Positions 17,797 to 26,505 of a stretch of DNA of 64,000 bases are shown here, piece by piece (positions within the stretch are counted from its first letter, which is position 1; the number at the start of each line of letters is the position of its first letter). Source of the stretch: Myxococcaceae bacterium (GTDB lineage: Bacteria > Myxococcota > Myxococcia > Myxococcales > Myxococcaceae). A model generated the notes under the pieces. The model was not told where the DNA came from and searched no databases. It saw nothing but the letters and a program-made list of their open reading frames with translations. Position numbers and translations under genes: made by a program. The DNA is taken from NCBI GenBank assembly GCA_017881265.1, contig JADGRA010000024.1:33216-97215 (forward strand), given 5' to 3'.

Positions 17797-19053
17797 ATGC
17801 CCAGCGAGAGCGGTGTTTCAGCCTTCCGCGCGGTGCCGCGCACCGGCGTCATCTTCGTCACCACCGAGGCCCAGAAGCGTGGCTTCACCCTAGGCGACCC
17901 GTCCTGGTGCAACCTCGGCCAGGGGCAGCCGGACACCGGAGAGCTGCCCGGTGCGCCCCCGCGGGTCGGCAGCGTGTCCATTGACCCAGGCGACCAGGAG
18001 TACGCCCCGGTGGCTGGCCTGTGGGAGCTCCGGGAAACCATCGCCACGCACTACAACCGTCTGTACCGGCGGGGACTGCCGTCGCAGTACTCGGCGGAAA
18101 ATGTCAGCGTCTGCGGCGGGGGCCGGGCCGCGCTCACCCGGGCCGCGGCCAGCCTCGCCCCGGTCAACCTCGGGCACTTCCTACCCGACTACACCGCCTA
18201 TGAGGAGCTGCTGGACGCCTTTAAGGGCTTCATCTCCATCCCCATCCTGCTAGACGCCGAGCGCGGGTATGAGTTCTCGGTGGAGGAGCTGCGCAAGGAG
18301 GTGCTGGGACGCGGGCTGTCCGCCCTCCTCTTCTCCAACCCCGCCAACCCCACCGGCAAGGTGGTGGGCGGCAGCGCCCTGGAGGCCTGGGTGCAGATGG
18401 CGCGCTCGCTGGACTGCGCGCTCCTCATCGACGAATTCTACGCGCACTACGTCTGGACCACCCCGGTGGCACCGCAGAGCGCCGCCGCGTACGTGCGGGA
18501 CGTCAACCGCGACCCGGTGGTCCTCTTCGACGGCCTCACCAAGAATTGGCGCTACCCGGGCTGGCGCGTCACCTGGACGGTGGGCCCCAAGTCCGTCATC
18601 GACGCCGTGGCCAGCGCGGGCTCCTTCCTCGACGGCGGTGGCAGCAAGCCGCTGCAGCGCGCGGCCATCGCCCTCTTCGAGAAGGACCACGTGGAGCATG
18701 AGTTGCAGGCCATCCACAGCGCCTTCCGGCCCAAGCGGGAGCGCCTTCTCGAAGGCCTCCGGGCCCTGGGGGTGGGGGTCCACCCGCCTCCCGAGGGCAC
18801 CTTTTACGTCTGGGGGGACTTGTCCGGGCTTCCGCCCCCCCTGGCGGAGGGCATGGCACTCTTCCGTGCGGCGCTCGAGCACCAAGTCATCACCGTCCCC
18901 GGGGAGTTTTTCGACGTCAACCCGGGCAAGCGCCGCCGCGGGCGCGCCTCGCGCTTCCGCAACCATGCGCGCTTCAGCTTCGGCCCACCCATGGACGTGC
19001 TGGAGCGCGCCCTGGAGCGTCTCGGGGCGCTGGTGCGAGCGCGGGCGGCCTAG
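17797..19053 (+). CDS. PLP-dependent aminotransferase, class I/II
   Basis: A 418-residue fold-type I aminotransferase of the aspartate/MalY-like group. Cofactor-binding residues are visible: the YAPVAGLWELRE substrate-loop region, SNPANPTGK (Asn184 region), IDEFYAHY (Asp212 and Tyr215) and the Schiff-base lysine in DGLTKNWRYPGWR (K249). The substrate-carboxylate Arg is probably in the late RFRNHARFSFG segment. The ATG at 17797 is preferred; the upstream extension (in-frame from 17692) overlaps the preceding gene and is proline/arginine-rich with no family match. The amino donor and acceptor are unknown. Confidence 0.9.
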   Translation: MPSESGVSAFRAVPRTGVIFVTTEAQKRGFTLGDPSWCNLGQGQPDTGELPGAPPRVGSVSIDPGDQEYAPVAGLWELRETIATHYNRLYRRGLPSQYSAENVSVCGGGRAALTRAAASLAPVNLGHFLPDYTAYEELLDAFKGFISIPILLDAERGYEFSVEELRKEVLGRGLSALLFSNPANPTGKVVGGSALEAWVQMARSLDCALLIDEFYAHYVWTTPVAPQSAAAYVRDVNRDPVVLFDGLTKNWRYPGWRVTWTVGPKSVIDAVASAGSFLDGGGSKPLQRAAIALFEKDHVEHELQAIHSAFRPKRERLLEGLRALGVGVHPPPEGTFYVWGDLSGLPPPLAEGMALFRAALEHQVITVPGEFFDVNPGKRRRGRASRFRNHARFSFGPPMDVLERALERLGALVRARAA

Positions 19054-19161
19054 CGGCGCACGTCCCCGGGGGACGGCGGGAGGTGTCCCGGCCCCCGGCT
19101 GGCCCCAGGGAAGGGTTAACGGCGGTTGACAGCGTCGGCCCGGCGGTGGGAAGGGGCAGCC

Positions 19162-19590
19162 ATGGGCGACCAGGACCTGCCAGTGACGGTGGAGGTGACG
19201 CGGTCCGACGGCAGCGTGGAGCAGGTGCGCGTCGGGACGGCCGTTCGCCAGGGAGAAGGCTTCAGCCTCCACCTCGGGGAGATGGAGATTGGCGGCGCGG
19301 CCAGGGCAGAACCCCGCCGGCGCGCGCCCGCCAGCGCGCCGGGGGAGGGGCCCACCGTCTTCCCTCCCTACGGACGGAGCAAGGGGGCCCCCATCCACGG
19401 GGCCAGCATCCCGGACCTCGAGTTCTACGCCAACGGAGCCCGGCGCACCCTGAGTGACGCGAGCAAGGCCCGCTTCCACGAAAAGGAACGGGTGCTGCTG
19501 GCCGTCATCGAGGCCGAGCTCGCGCGTCAGCGCGACGAGCCGACGGCCGACGGCGGCATTCCCCCGCACGGCGACGACGACGCGCCCTGA
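19162..19590 (+). CDS. Unknown small protein
   Basis: A 142-residue protein I do not recognise. Residues 1-50 look like a small beta-rich unit (VTVEVTRSDGSVEQVRVG..GFSLHLGEMEIGG). An Ala/Arg/Pro-rich linker follows, then a short motif (IPDLEFYANGARRTLSD) and a charged helix (HEKERVLLAVIEAELARQ), ending in an acidic tail. There is no signal or membrane segment. The ATG at 19162 is preceded by AAGGGG at a good distance, which favours it over an in-frame start at 19126. It stands about 110 bases after the aminotransferase. Confidence 0.7.
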   Translation: MGDQDLPVTVEVTRSDGSVEQVRVGTAVRQGEGFSLHLGEMEIGGAARAEPRRRAPASAPGEGPTVFPPYGRSKGAPIHGASIPDLEFYANGARRTLSDASKARFHEKERVLLAVIEAELARQRDEPTADGGIPPHGDDDAP

Positions 19591-19614
19591 CGGGGGCCCA
19601 GGGGGGGCGCCCCG

Positions 19615-20262
19615 TCAGTAGGGGACGTAGGGCGGCCGCTTCTGCTCCACCCACGCCCGCACCGACGGGCGGGCCCACTGCGCCTCGACGTAGGCCTGGA
19701 CTTTCTTCGGGGCTGGGTGCGCATTCCACAGAAGCCGCAGCAGCATGAGTGCGAAGTCCGCGTCGGCGATGCAGAAGCTTGCAAACAAGGTGGTCCGCCC
19801 GGACGCAATCAGCGCGTCCGCCACCCCCAGAAGGCGCGCGGCCGAGCCCTGCGCGGCGGTGGAGAGCGGCTGGACGTCCATGTTTTCGTAGAAAAGCGTC
19901 GTCGTCGGCCGCTCCAGGCGGATGGGCATCAAGTCGCTGCGCACCCAAGCCATGAGCTGCCGGGCCCGCGCCCGCTCGCGGGCGTCCTCCGGAAACAGGC
20001 GCGGGTAACCCGGGGGAGCAAACGCGTCGTCCAGGTACTCGTCGATGGCGCTGCTCTCCGACAGCGCCCAGCCGTCGTGCCAGAGGACGGGGACGCGGCC
20101 GGTGAGGGAGGCGGCCAGGGCGTCCGGGTGTTTGTGTTCCCCCAGGTGCAGCGCCACCGGGTGGACGCTAAAGGGATGCCCCTTTTCCTTCAGCGCGACG
20201 AAGGCGCTGAAGGCATAGGGGCTGGTCCAGTAGGTGTCGACGGAGAGGCGAAGGTTGGCCAT
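19615..20262 (-). CDS. Glutathione S-transferase (YfcF-like)
   Basis: A 215-residue cytosolic glutathione S-transferase. The N-terminal thioredoxin-like domain runs to about residue 80, with the TGRVPVLWHDGWALSESSAIDEYL cis-Pro/SES glutathione-binding region typical of the family. The helical domain follows (about 95-210, with the FCIADADFALML N-capping motif). The opening (DTYWTSPYAFSAFVAL) replaces the usual CPFxxR and resembles E. coli YfcF. It lies 16 bases downstream of the RND pump on the same strand, so it is probably the third gene of that efflux operon, consistent with a role in detoxifying electrophiles. Confidence 0.9.
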   Translation of the reverse strand: MANLRLSVDTYWTSPYAFSAFVALKEKGHPFSVHPVALHLGEHKHPDALAASLTGRVPVLWHDGWALSESSAIDEYLDDAFAPPGYPRLFPEDARERARARQLMAWVRSDLMPIRLERPTTTLFYENMDVQPLSTAAQGSAARLLGVADALIASGRTTLFASFCIADADFALMLLRLLWNAHPAPKKVQAYVEAQWARPSVRAWVEQKRPPYVPY

Positions 20263-20278
20263 GTCGGCTGCAAGCGTC

Positions 20279-23200
20279 TCACGCCGCCGGAGCGAGTTCC
20301 ACGGCTGGCGCCAGCAGCTTGTACACCACCGGCGTCACCACCCGGGTGAGGAGGGTGGACGTCACCAGGCCGCCGATGATGACGAGCGCCAGGGGCGAGT
20401 ACAGCGAGCTGCCCTCCAGGGCGAGCGGGATGAGGCCCCCCAGGGCGGTGAGGGTGGTGAGGAGGATGGGCACGAAGCGCGTCTCGCCGGCTGCTTCGAT
20501 GGCCTGGTCCACCGGGACGCCCTTGGCCCGCAGCTGGTTGGTAAAGTCCACTAGCAGGATGGAGTTCTTCACCTCGATGCCCAAGAGAGCGACGAAGCCG
20601 ATGGTGGCGGTGAAGGAGAAGGTGTTGCCGGAGAGGTAGAGCGCCAGCACGCCGCCGATGATGCCGAGCGGGATGACGGAGGCGACGATGAGGGTGCTCT
20701 TGAAGGTCCGGAACTCGAGGACGAGCACCGCCAGGACGCCGAAGGCGGCGACGATGATGGCCGACCCAAGGCCCCCGAAGCTCTCCTGCCGGCTTTCGAT
20801 TTCGCCCGCCGCGGCGATGCGGTACCCGGGGGGCAGCTTGAGCTCGGCGAGGCGGGCCAGCACTGCGCGCGTCACCCGGTCGGTGTTGTAGCCGGTGAGG
20901 ACGTCCGCGGTGACGGTGACGCTGCGCTCCTTGTTGAAGTGGTTGATGGTGGCCGGCGACGCTTCGAATTCGAGCGCACTCAGCTGCCCCAGGGGCACCT
21001 GCGCACCCGAGTTGGTGGGCACGTAGACCCGCGTCAGCGCGTCCAGCGACTGCTTCTGGGAGGCCCGGGGAAGCGCCACATTGACGTTGAAGGCGTCCTC
21101 CACCTGCCCGTCGGCGCGGTAGCGTCCCACCTGGATGCCCGCCAGGCCCATGCGCACGCTTCGGTCCACGTCCACCAACTGCACCCCGTAGAGGCCTGCC
21201 TTGTCGCGGTCGATGTTGACCCGCAGGTCCGTCTTCCGGTCCCGGGACGGGTTGCGGACGTAGGCCGTGCCCGGCGTCTTCAGCATGACGGCTTCTACCG
21301 CGGCGGCCACCTGGTCCAGGACGTCCAGCCGCTCGCCGATGACGCGCATGGCGATGGGGGCGTCCAGCGGCGGGCCCTGCTCGAATTCCCGCAATTCAAT
21401 CTTCGCATTGGGGTACCCGTCGAAGTCGTGCCGGAGCCGGTCGAAGAGTTCGCTCGTGTGCTTGGCCTCGAAGCGGTGCAGCTGCACGAAGAGTTCGCCG
21501 AAGTTGTTCTTCTCGTTCTTCGACGGGACGTTGTAATAGACGCGCGGGTTGCCGTGGCCGACGTTGGCCATGACGCTCTTCACCTCGGGCACCCGGGTCA
21601 GCACCCCCTCCACGAAGCGGACGGCGCGGTCGGTCTCGGCAAGGCTGCTTCCGTCGGGCGTCTCCACCGTCACCCGGAACTGCGGGAGGCCCGCCTTCGG
21701 GAAGAGGCTGAAGCCCACCGCCGGGATGAGGGCCAGGCTGCCGACGAAGAGCGCTGCGGCCACCGCCAGCGTGGTGCGGGGGCGCGCCAGGGCGGTGTGC
21801 AGCACCCGCCGGTAGCTGCCATCCACCAGCCGCATCAGGGCGCGCATGAAGACGTTGCCTTGCGCGTCATGCGTCTCTGTCAGAAGGAGGCTGGCCAGGA
21901 AGGGGATGATGGTGAGCGAGACGACGAGCGAGGCGAGGATGGTGAACACCACCGCCACCGGCATGCTCCGGATGAAAAGCCCCGGGGCGCCCGGAAGGAA
22001 GAGCAGCGGCAGGAAGGCGAAGATGAGGGTGGCGGTGCAGCCGATGACGCTGACGCCAATCTGCCGGGTGGCCAGGACGGCGGCCTCGCGCCGGGTGTGG
22101 CCCATGCACAGAAAGCGGCTGATGTTCTCCACCACCACGATGGAGTCGTCCACCAGGAGCCCGAGGGCGATGACGAAGCCGACAATACTCAGCTGGTTGA
22201 TGGTGAAGCCCGTCAGGTGAAGCATTGCCACGCCGATGGCCAAACTCAACGGGATGGAAATCATCACCACCGCCGAGGCCCGCAGGCCCAAGGGCAGAAG
22301 CGTGAGCAGCACCAGCACGATGGCGATGGCGAAGTCCCGGGTGAAGCCGCTCAGCCGCTCGGAGACGTTGCGCGACTGGTCGAAGCCGCGCTCGAGTCGC
22401 ACGCCACCGGGGAGCTCCCTCTCGAAGCCGTCGAGCTCCTTCCACAGGGCCTCGTGGACCTGAAAAATATTCTGCCGCTCCTTCATGTTGGCGGTGACGA
22501 AGACGGCGCGCTGCCCGTTGAAGCGCCCGAGGTAGTTGACGTCCTCGTCCTGCACCGCCACCTCGGCCACGTCGCGCAGGTGGACCAGCCTTCCCTTGGC
22601 GGCCGCCACCACCGTGTCCTCCACCTGGGCGAGCGAGCTGTAGTCGCCGCTGGTCTTGACGTTGAACTTCCGCCGGCCGATGTCGACGCTGCCGGCGGGG
22701 ATGTTGACGTTGGTGCTCTGGATGGCCGAGATGACCTGCAGCGGCGTCACGCCGAGGGCAGCCAGCCGTTCCAGGTCGAGCGAGACGCGCACTTCCTGGG
22801 AGGGGAAGGCCGAGCGCTTGGCCTCCTTCACTCCGGGCTGGTTCTCCAGCCGCTTGCGGAGGCGGTCCGCTCGCTCGGCCAGCTCCCGGTGGGAGGCCGT
22901 CTCGGACACCAGTGCCAGTTGGAGGATGTTGACGTCGGCGGCGTTGAATTTCTCGACCTTCAGCGACTGCAGGTCGGCCGGGAGGTCGGCGCGCAGGGCG
23001 TTGAGCTCGCGCAGCACGTCGTCGTACTTCTTGTCGGCGTCGGTGCCGGCGGTGAATTCAATGGCGATGACGGCCAGGCCGTCGGAGATTTCCGTCTTGA
23101 GGGTCTTCACGTCGTCCAGCGCCTTCAGCTTGGACTCGACCGGGTCGACGATGAGTTTCTCGATGTCCGCTGGACTGGACCCCGGGTAGACGGCGACGAC

Positions 23201-23338
23201 GGTGAAGTTGGGGTAGGGGAACGTCGGGTCCTCGGCCTTGGGGATGGCGACCAGGGAGCTCACCCCGAGGGCCACCAGCATGAGGAAGACGACGATGGTG
23301 AACTGGTAGCGCTTGACGCTGAATTCGATGAGGTCCAT
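20279..23338 (-). CDS. RND-family efflux pump (second system)
   Basis: A 1,019-residue inner-membrane RND transporter. Two periplasmic loops separate the helix bundles, and the TM4 proton-relay pair is present (GLLVDDSIVVVEN, about D405/D406). It differs clearly from the pump at 410-3649 and resembles the branch of hydrophobic/amphiphilic exporters with YPGSSPADIEKLIVDPVE in the first loop. The start ATG at 23338 follows the lipoprotein adaptor by 14 bases, and the GST gene follows its stop by 16 bases, so adaptor, pump and GST form one operon. No outer-membrane channel gene is nearby; a shared TolC-type protein would be needed. Confidence 0.95.
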   Translation of the reverse strand: MDLIEFSVKRYQFTIVVFLMLVALGVSSLVAIPKAEDPTFPYPNFTVVAVYPGSSPADIEKLIVDPVESKLKALDDVKTLKTEISDGLAVIAIEFTAGTDADKKYDDVLRELNALRADLPADLQSLKVEKFNAADVNILQLALVSETASHRELAERADRLRKRLENQPGVKEAKRSAFPSQEVRVSLDLERLAALGVTPLQVISAIQSTNVNIPAGSVDIGRRKFNVKTSGDYSSLAQVEDTVVAAAKGRLVHLRDVAEVAVQDEDVNYLGRFNGQRAVFVTANMKERQNIFQVHEALWKELDGFERELPGGVRLERGFDQSRNVSERLSGFTRDFAIAIVLVLLTLLPLGLRASAVVMISIPLSLAIGVAMLHLTGFTINQLSIVGFVIALGLLVDDSIVVVENISRFLCMGHTRREAAVLATRQIGVSVIGCTATLIFAFLPLLFLPGAPGLFIRSMPVAVVFTILASLVVSLTIIPFLASLLLTETHDAQGNVFMRALMRLVDGSYRRVLHTALARPRTTLAVAAALFVGSLALIPAVGFSLFPKAGLPQFRVTVETPDGSSLAETDRAVRFVEGVLTRVPEVKSVMANVGHGNPRVYYNVPSKNEKNNFGELFVQLHRFEAKHTSELFDRLRHDFDGYPNAKIELREFEQGPPLDAPIAMRVIGERLDVLDQVAAAVEAVMLKTPGTAYVRNPSRDRKTDLRVNIDRDKAGLYGVQLVDVDRSVRMGLAGIQVGRYRADGQVEDAFNVNVALPRASQKQSLDALTRVYVPTNSGAQVPLGQLSALEFEASPATINHFNKERSVTVTADVLTGYNTDRVTRAVLARLAELKLPPGYRIAAAGEIESRQESFGGLGSAIIVAAFGVLAVLVLEFRTFKSTLIVASVIPLGIIGGVLALYLSGNTFSFTATIGFVALLGIEVKNSILLVDFTNQLRAKGVPVDQAIEAAGETRFVPILLTTLTALGGLIPLALEGSSLYSPLALVIIGGLVTSTLLTRVVTPVVYKLLAPAVELAPAA

Positions 23339-23352
23339 GGGGGCCGGTCTCC

Positions 23353-24405
23353 CTAGCGAACGCGGCGCACCGGAGTTCCGGGCGCGAGGTACGAGGCGCC
23401 CTCGGTGACCACTTCCGTCACCGCTTCCAGCCCGCTGGCCACCGCCACCTGATTGCCCTCGATGAAGGCCACGCGGATGGGCACCTTGCGCGCTGTGGCG
23501 TCGGGCTGGGGGACGAAGACGGCGGCCGACAGCCCGTTGCCTTCCACCACCGCCTCGATGGGCACGGCGCGCAGCCGCGGCACCGCGGAGGGGGAGATGT
23601 CCACCTTCGCGACGAGGCCGGACAACAGGGGCACCTCGCCTTGGTCCACCGCGACTTCCGCTTCATAGGTGCCGGTGGCTGGGTTCGGGGCGCCGGCAAT
23701 CTCCGTCACCCGGCCCGGGAAGCTGACGCCGGGGAAGGCGTCGAAGCGCACCTGTGCGGCGTCGCCCAGCCGCACCTGGACGGCCTCTCGGTCGATGAGG
23801 CCCACCCGCGTCACCCACCCGCGGCCGGCCGCCCGCAGGGTGAGGACGGGCTGGCCCGAGGCCACCTCTTCATGCGCTTCCACCAGGCGCCGCTGCACCT
23901 GGCCGTCGTCCGGCGCCCGCAGCACACTCACCTCGTCGACGTAGCGCGCCGCCCGCAGCGCGGCCTCGGCCTGAGCTACGGCGGTGTGGGCGTTCTGGTA
24001 CTCCTGGACGGAGATGGCGCCGCCGGCCCGCTGCTGCTCGGCACGGGCCACGTCCCGCTGCGCCTTCTCAAACGCGGCCTCTGCCTGAGTGAGGTGCGCG
24101 CCGGACTCGGTGCGGTTGAGGGTGGCCAACAGCTGCCCCCGGTGCACTGGCGCGCCGCTCTCCACCAGAATCCGCTGCACCGTCCCGCCATTGCGGAAGG
24201 ACAGCGCCATCTCCTGCTTCCCCTGCAGCCGGCCGGAACCCCGCACGTGGCGGACTATGCGTTCTTCCACCACCGGTGCCGTGCGGATGGCCACCCCCGC
24301 GGGCTCCGGCGGCGGGGCGCCCGGGCTGGCCGAGGAACGACTGCAGCCAGCGAGGAGGAGGCCCCCCCCGAGGAGAAGCGACGGGGCGACGCGCGTGGAC
24401 ACCAT
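23353..24405 (-). CDS. RND efflux periplasmic adaptor, lipoprotein type
   Basis: A 350-residue membrane-fusion protein. The leader ends in a good lipobox (LLLAGC, C21), so it is lipid-anchored rather than anchored by a helix as in the first system. The lipoyl domain halves (RNGGTVQRILVESGAPVHRG and RAPDDGQVQRRLVEAHEEV) flank a helical hairpin of about 65 residues rich in Ala, Glu and Gln. Beta-barrel and membrane-proximal domains follow (RFDAFPGVSFPGRVTEI to the C-terminus). It is the first gene of the operon, downstream of the dyad-rich region at 24433-24471. Confidence 0.92.
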   Translation of the reverse strand: MVSTRVAPSLLLGGGLLLAGCSRSSASPGAPPPEPAGVAIRTAPVVEERIVRHVRGSGRLQGKQEMALSFRNGGTVQRILVESGAPVHRGQLLATLNRTESGAHLTQAEAAFEKAQRDVARAEQQRAGGAISVQEYQNAHTAVAQAEAALRAARYVDEVSVLRAPDDGQVQRRLVEAHEEVASGQPVLTLRAAGRGWVTRVGLIDREAVQVRLGDAAQVRFDAFPGVSFPGRVTEIAGAPNPATGTYEAEVAVDQGEVPLLSGLVAKVDISPSAVPRLRAVPIEAVVEGNGLSAAVFVPQPDATARKVPIRVAFIEGNQVAVASGLEAVTEVVTEGASYLAPGTPVRRVR

Positions 24406-24432
24406 GGGGGCACACCTCCGGATGGATGCTTA

Positions 24433-24471
24433 ATGTTAACGATGACAACATCCAATGTTGCCACTGGTAAC
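24433..24471. promoter_or_regulatory. Dyad-rich operator/promoter region of the second RND operon
   Basis: An A/T-rich island 28-66 bases upstream of the adaptor start holds overlapping inverted repeats: ATGTT (24433-24437) with AACAT (24447-24451), the perfect CAACAT-cca-ATGTTG (24446-24460), and GTTGCC-act-GGTAAC with one mismatch (24457-24471). A GTTAAC palindrome lies inside. This is the usual look of a TetR/MarR-type operator over the promoter of an efflux operon. No regulator gene is adjacent on either side, so it would act from elsewhere. Confidence 0.55.
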
Positions 24472-24765
24472 GGGAAGTCCAAGGGCCGTCAAGCGACTTT
24501 GGCGTGGGAGGCGTGGCCTTTGGCCGGTGTTGGCCAGAAGACGCTGGGGCCGAGGGAGCCGATTCGAGAGGCCGGGAAGCGTTGTGGCACTCCCGAGCGG
24601 CGTCAGCCCGGCCGGGCGGTCCCGTGCACCGGGCGCAGCAACGTCGGCCTCACTTGCACGACCAGGACAACGTGGTGCGCGACTCGCGCAGGGTGGCGCA
24701 ACCAGCTGACACGCGCTGCCGCTGCCGCTTCCGCCGCTGGAGCGCCTCGGGCCCCTGGGGTGGCC
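24472..24765. other. Non-coding stretch upstream of the efflux operon
   Basis: Together with the operator region this makes a 360-base gap between the GreA/GreB-type gene and the adaptor gene, both on the minus strand. The open frames here have no recognisable protein pattern. I see no clear terminator hairpin followed by a T tract. It probably holds the end of the elongation-factor transcript and upstream regulatory DNA of the efflux operon. Confidence 0.4.
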
Positions 24766-25269
24766 TCAGGTGCCCGCCCCGCCGTGGAACCGGACGGCCA
24801 CCACCTGGAGCTCGGTCGGGCCCCGCGGCCGCTCGACCAGGGCAGTGTCGCCGGGCCGCCGTCCCAGCAGTGCCCGCCCCACCGGGGAGGCGACGCTGAC
24901 AAGGCCCTGGCGGGGGTCGGCCTCGTCCGGCCCGACCAGGCGCACGGTGCCGCGCTGACCGGCCTCATCCAGGGTTGTGACCCAGGCCCCGAAGGCAGCC
25001 GACCCGCCCTCCGTCGCTGCCTCCACCACCTCGGCCACCTCCAACAGCGAGGTGAGTTCCCGGAGCCGGCTGTCCAGGGCGCGCAGCTGGTCGCGGCCGC
25101 CGGGCGAAGGGTCCCGCAGCAGCCGGGGGCGCTCCTGCTCGCGCAGGCGTGCGACTTCACCCAGCGCGCGGGCGTGGCCCTCGGGGGTGAGGGGGCGGCG
25201 GCCCTCGGGGCGCGCCCGGGCCAGGGGGGCTTCCTCGCCTGCGTCCTCCTTGGTGAAGGCCTTGCTCAC
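24766..25269 (-). CDS. GreA/GreB-family transcript cleavage/elongation factor
   Basis: A 167-residue protein. The N-terminus VSKAFTKEDA matches the start of GreB-like proteins. A coiled-coil segment follows (about 25-80, LREQERPRLLRD..LRALDSRLRELTSLLE). The C-terminal FKBP-like domain ends with VRLVGPDEAD, SVASPVGRALLGRRPGD and VVAVRF, the core of GreA_GreB domains. GTG at 25269 is chosen because it begins the conserved MSKAF-type opening; an ATG eight codons upstream is possible. It would bind RNA polymerase through the secondary channel. The tip acidic residues of true Gre factors are not obvious, so cleavage activity is uncertain. Confidence 0.85.
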   Translation of the reverse strand: MSKAFTKEDAGEEAPLARARPEGRRPLTPEGHARALGEVARLREQERPRLLRDPSPGGRDQLRALDSRLRELTSLLEVAEVVEAATEGGSAAFGAWVTTLDEAGQRGTVRLVGPDEADPRQGLVSVASPVGRALLGRRPGDTALVERPRGPTELQVVAVRFHGGAGT

Positions 25270-25324
25270 GGGGGCGCCATTCTCCCCCGGCATCCCCAGG
25301 CGGGTACACTGCCATCCACGTCCC

Positions 25325-26449
25325 GTGGGTCCGAACCTCATCGCCCTGGCCATCCCGGCCTTCTTCGTCTTCATCGGCCTGGAGCTGCTCGTCTCCTGGC
25401 GCCGCGGCGTCCGGGTGTACCGGCTGGCCGACGCGCTGGCCGACCTGGGCTGTGGCATCGGCCAGCGCGCGGTGCTGGTGCTTGGCGCGGCAGCGGTGTT
25501 AGGCGTCTACGCCTTCGTCTACCAGCACGCCCGGCTCGTCACCTTCCCAACGGGAAGCCTCTGGCCGTGGGCCTTTGCCGTCGTTGGGGTGGAACTCGGC
25601 TACTACTGGTGGCACCGGCTCTCCCACGAGGTCAATTTCCTGTGGGCGGTGCACGTCGTGCACCACCAGAGCGAGGACTACAACCTGGCCGTGGCGCTGC
25701 GGCAGGCCATTCTCTCGCCCGTCACCGTGCTGCCCTTCTACCTGCCGCTCGCGGTGCTGGGGGTCCCGGTGGTGCCCTTCGCGGTGGTGGACGCGCTGGT
25801 GACGCTGTACCAGTTCTGGATTCACACCGAACTCATCCGGCGCTGTGGCGTGCTGGAAGCGGTGCTGAACACCCCCTCGCACCACCGCGTCCACCATGCG
25901 GTGAATCCGCAGTACCTGGACAAGAATTACGGCGGCACCTTCATCGTCTGGGACCGCTTCTTCGGCAGCTTCGCCCCCGAGCGCGAACCCTGCATCTACG
26001 GCGTCAGTCACCCGCTGCGCAGCTTCAACAGTCTCTGGGCTCAGGTGCAGCCCGTCGTGGCGCTGGTGGGGGAGGCCGCCCGGGCGCCCTCCCTCGGCGC
26101 CGCTCTCAGGCTCCTCACCGCTTCGCCGGCCTGGCGCCCGGCGTGGCTTGGCCCGACGGGAGAGCTGCGGGGCCTGCCCGGCGCCCTCCTGGCGAAGTAT
26201 GACGTCCACCCGGGGGGCGCGCGCAGCGTCTACGTCCTCCTCAACTTCGCGGTCGTCATCGTCTGGGCCTTCAGCCTCGTCATGTGGGGGGAGCTTCTGC
26301 CTCTGCCCTGGCGGCTGGGGGCGGTGGCGCTGCTCCTGGTGAGCCTGGCCAGCCTCGGCGGCCTGCTCGAGCTGCGGCGCTGGGCGGTCCCGCTCGAGGT
26401 CGGCCGCTGGGTGGCGCTGGCCGCCGGCGGCGCGTTTGTGGTGCTGTAG
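25325..26449 (+). CDS. Sterol desaturase / fatty acid hydroxylase family protein
   Basis: A 374-residue integral-membrane di-iron enzyme. The histidine cluster is complete: H97xxxH101 (WHRLSHE), H110xxHH114 (HVVHHQ) and the H186/H187 with H190/H191 set (SHHRVHH), followed by NYGGTFIVWDRFFGSF, a strong family signature. There are four or five hydrophobic segments in the catalytic half and two or three more in a C-terminal extension (about 295-370). The start is GTG at 25325; upstream in-frame codons run antisense through the Gre-like gene and are not protein-like. The likely substrate is a lipid; which lipid cannot be told. Confidence 0.9.
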   Translation: MGPNLIALAIPAFFVFIGLELLVSWRRGVRVYRLADALADLGCGIGQRAVLVLGAAAVLGVYAFVYQHARLVTFPTGSLWPWAFAVVGVELGYYWWHRLSHEVNFLWAVHVVHHQSEDYNLAVALRQAILSPVTVLPFYLPLAVLGVPVVPFAVVDALVTLYQFWIHTELIRRCGVLEAVLNTPSHHRVHHAVNPQYLDKNYGGTFIVWDRFFGSFAPEREPCIYGVSHPLRSFNSLWAQVQPVVALVGEAARAPSLGAALRLLTASPAWRPAWLGPTGELRGLPGALLAKYDVHPGGARSVYVLLNFAVVIVWAFSLVMWGELLPLPWRLGAVALLLVSLASLGGLLELRRWAVPLEVGRWVALAAGGAFVVL

Positions 26450-26505
26450 GGCCGGCTCGCGTAGAAGCGAGGCGTGCCGCACAGCCACCGACAAGAGGGG
26501 AAGAT

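Noticed and set aside
20939..23356. Long open frame (805 codons) antisense to the second RND pump
   Set aside because: Same compositional shadow; no recognisable domain and low-complexity His/Asp/Gly content.
24455..24709. Small plus-strand open frame upstream of the RND adaptor
   Set aside because: Arg/Gly/Trp-rich with no ribosome site and no family resemblance; it overlaps the operator region.
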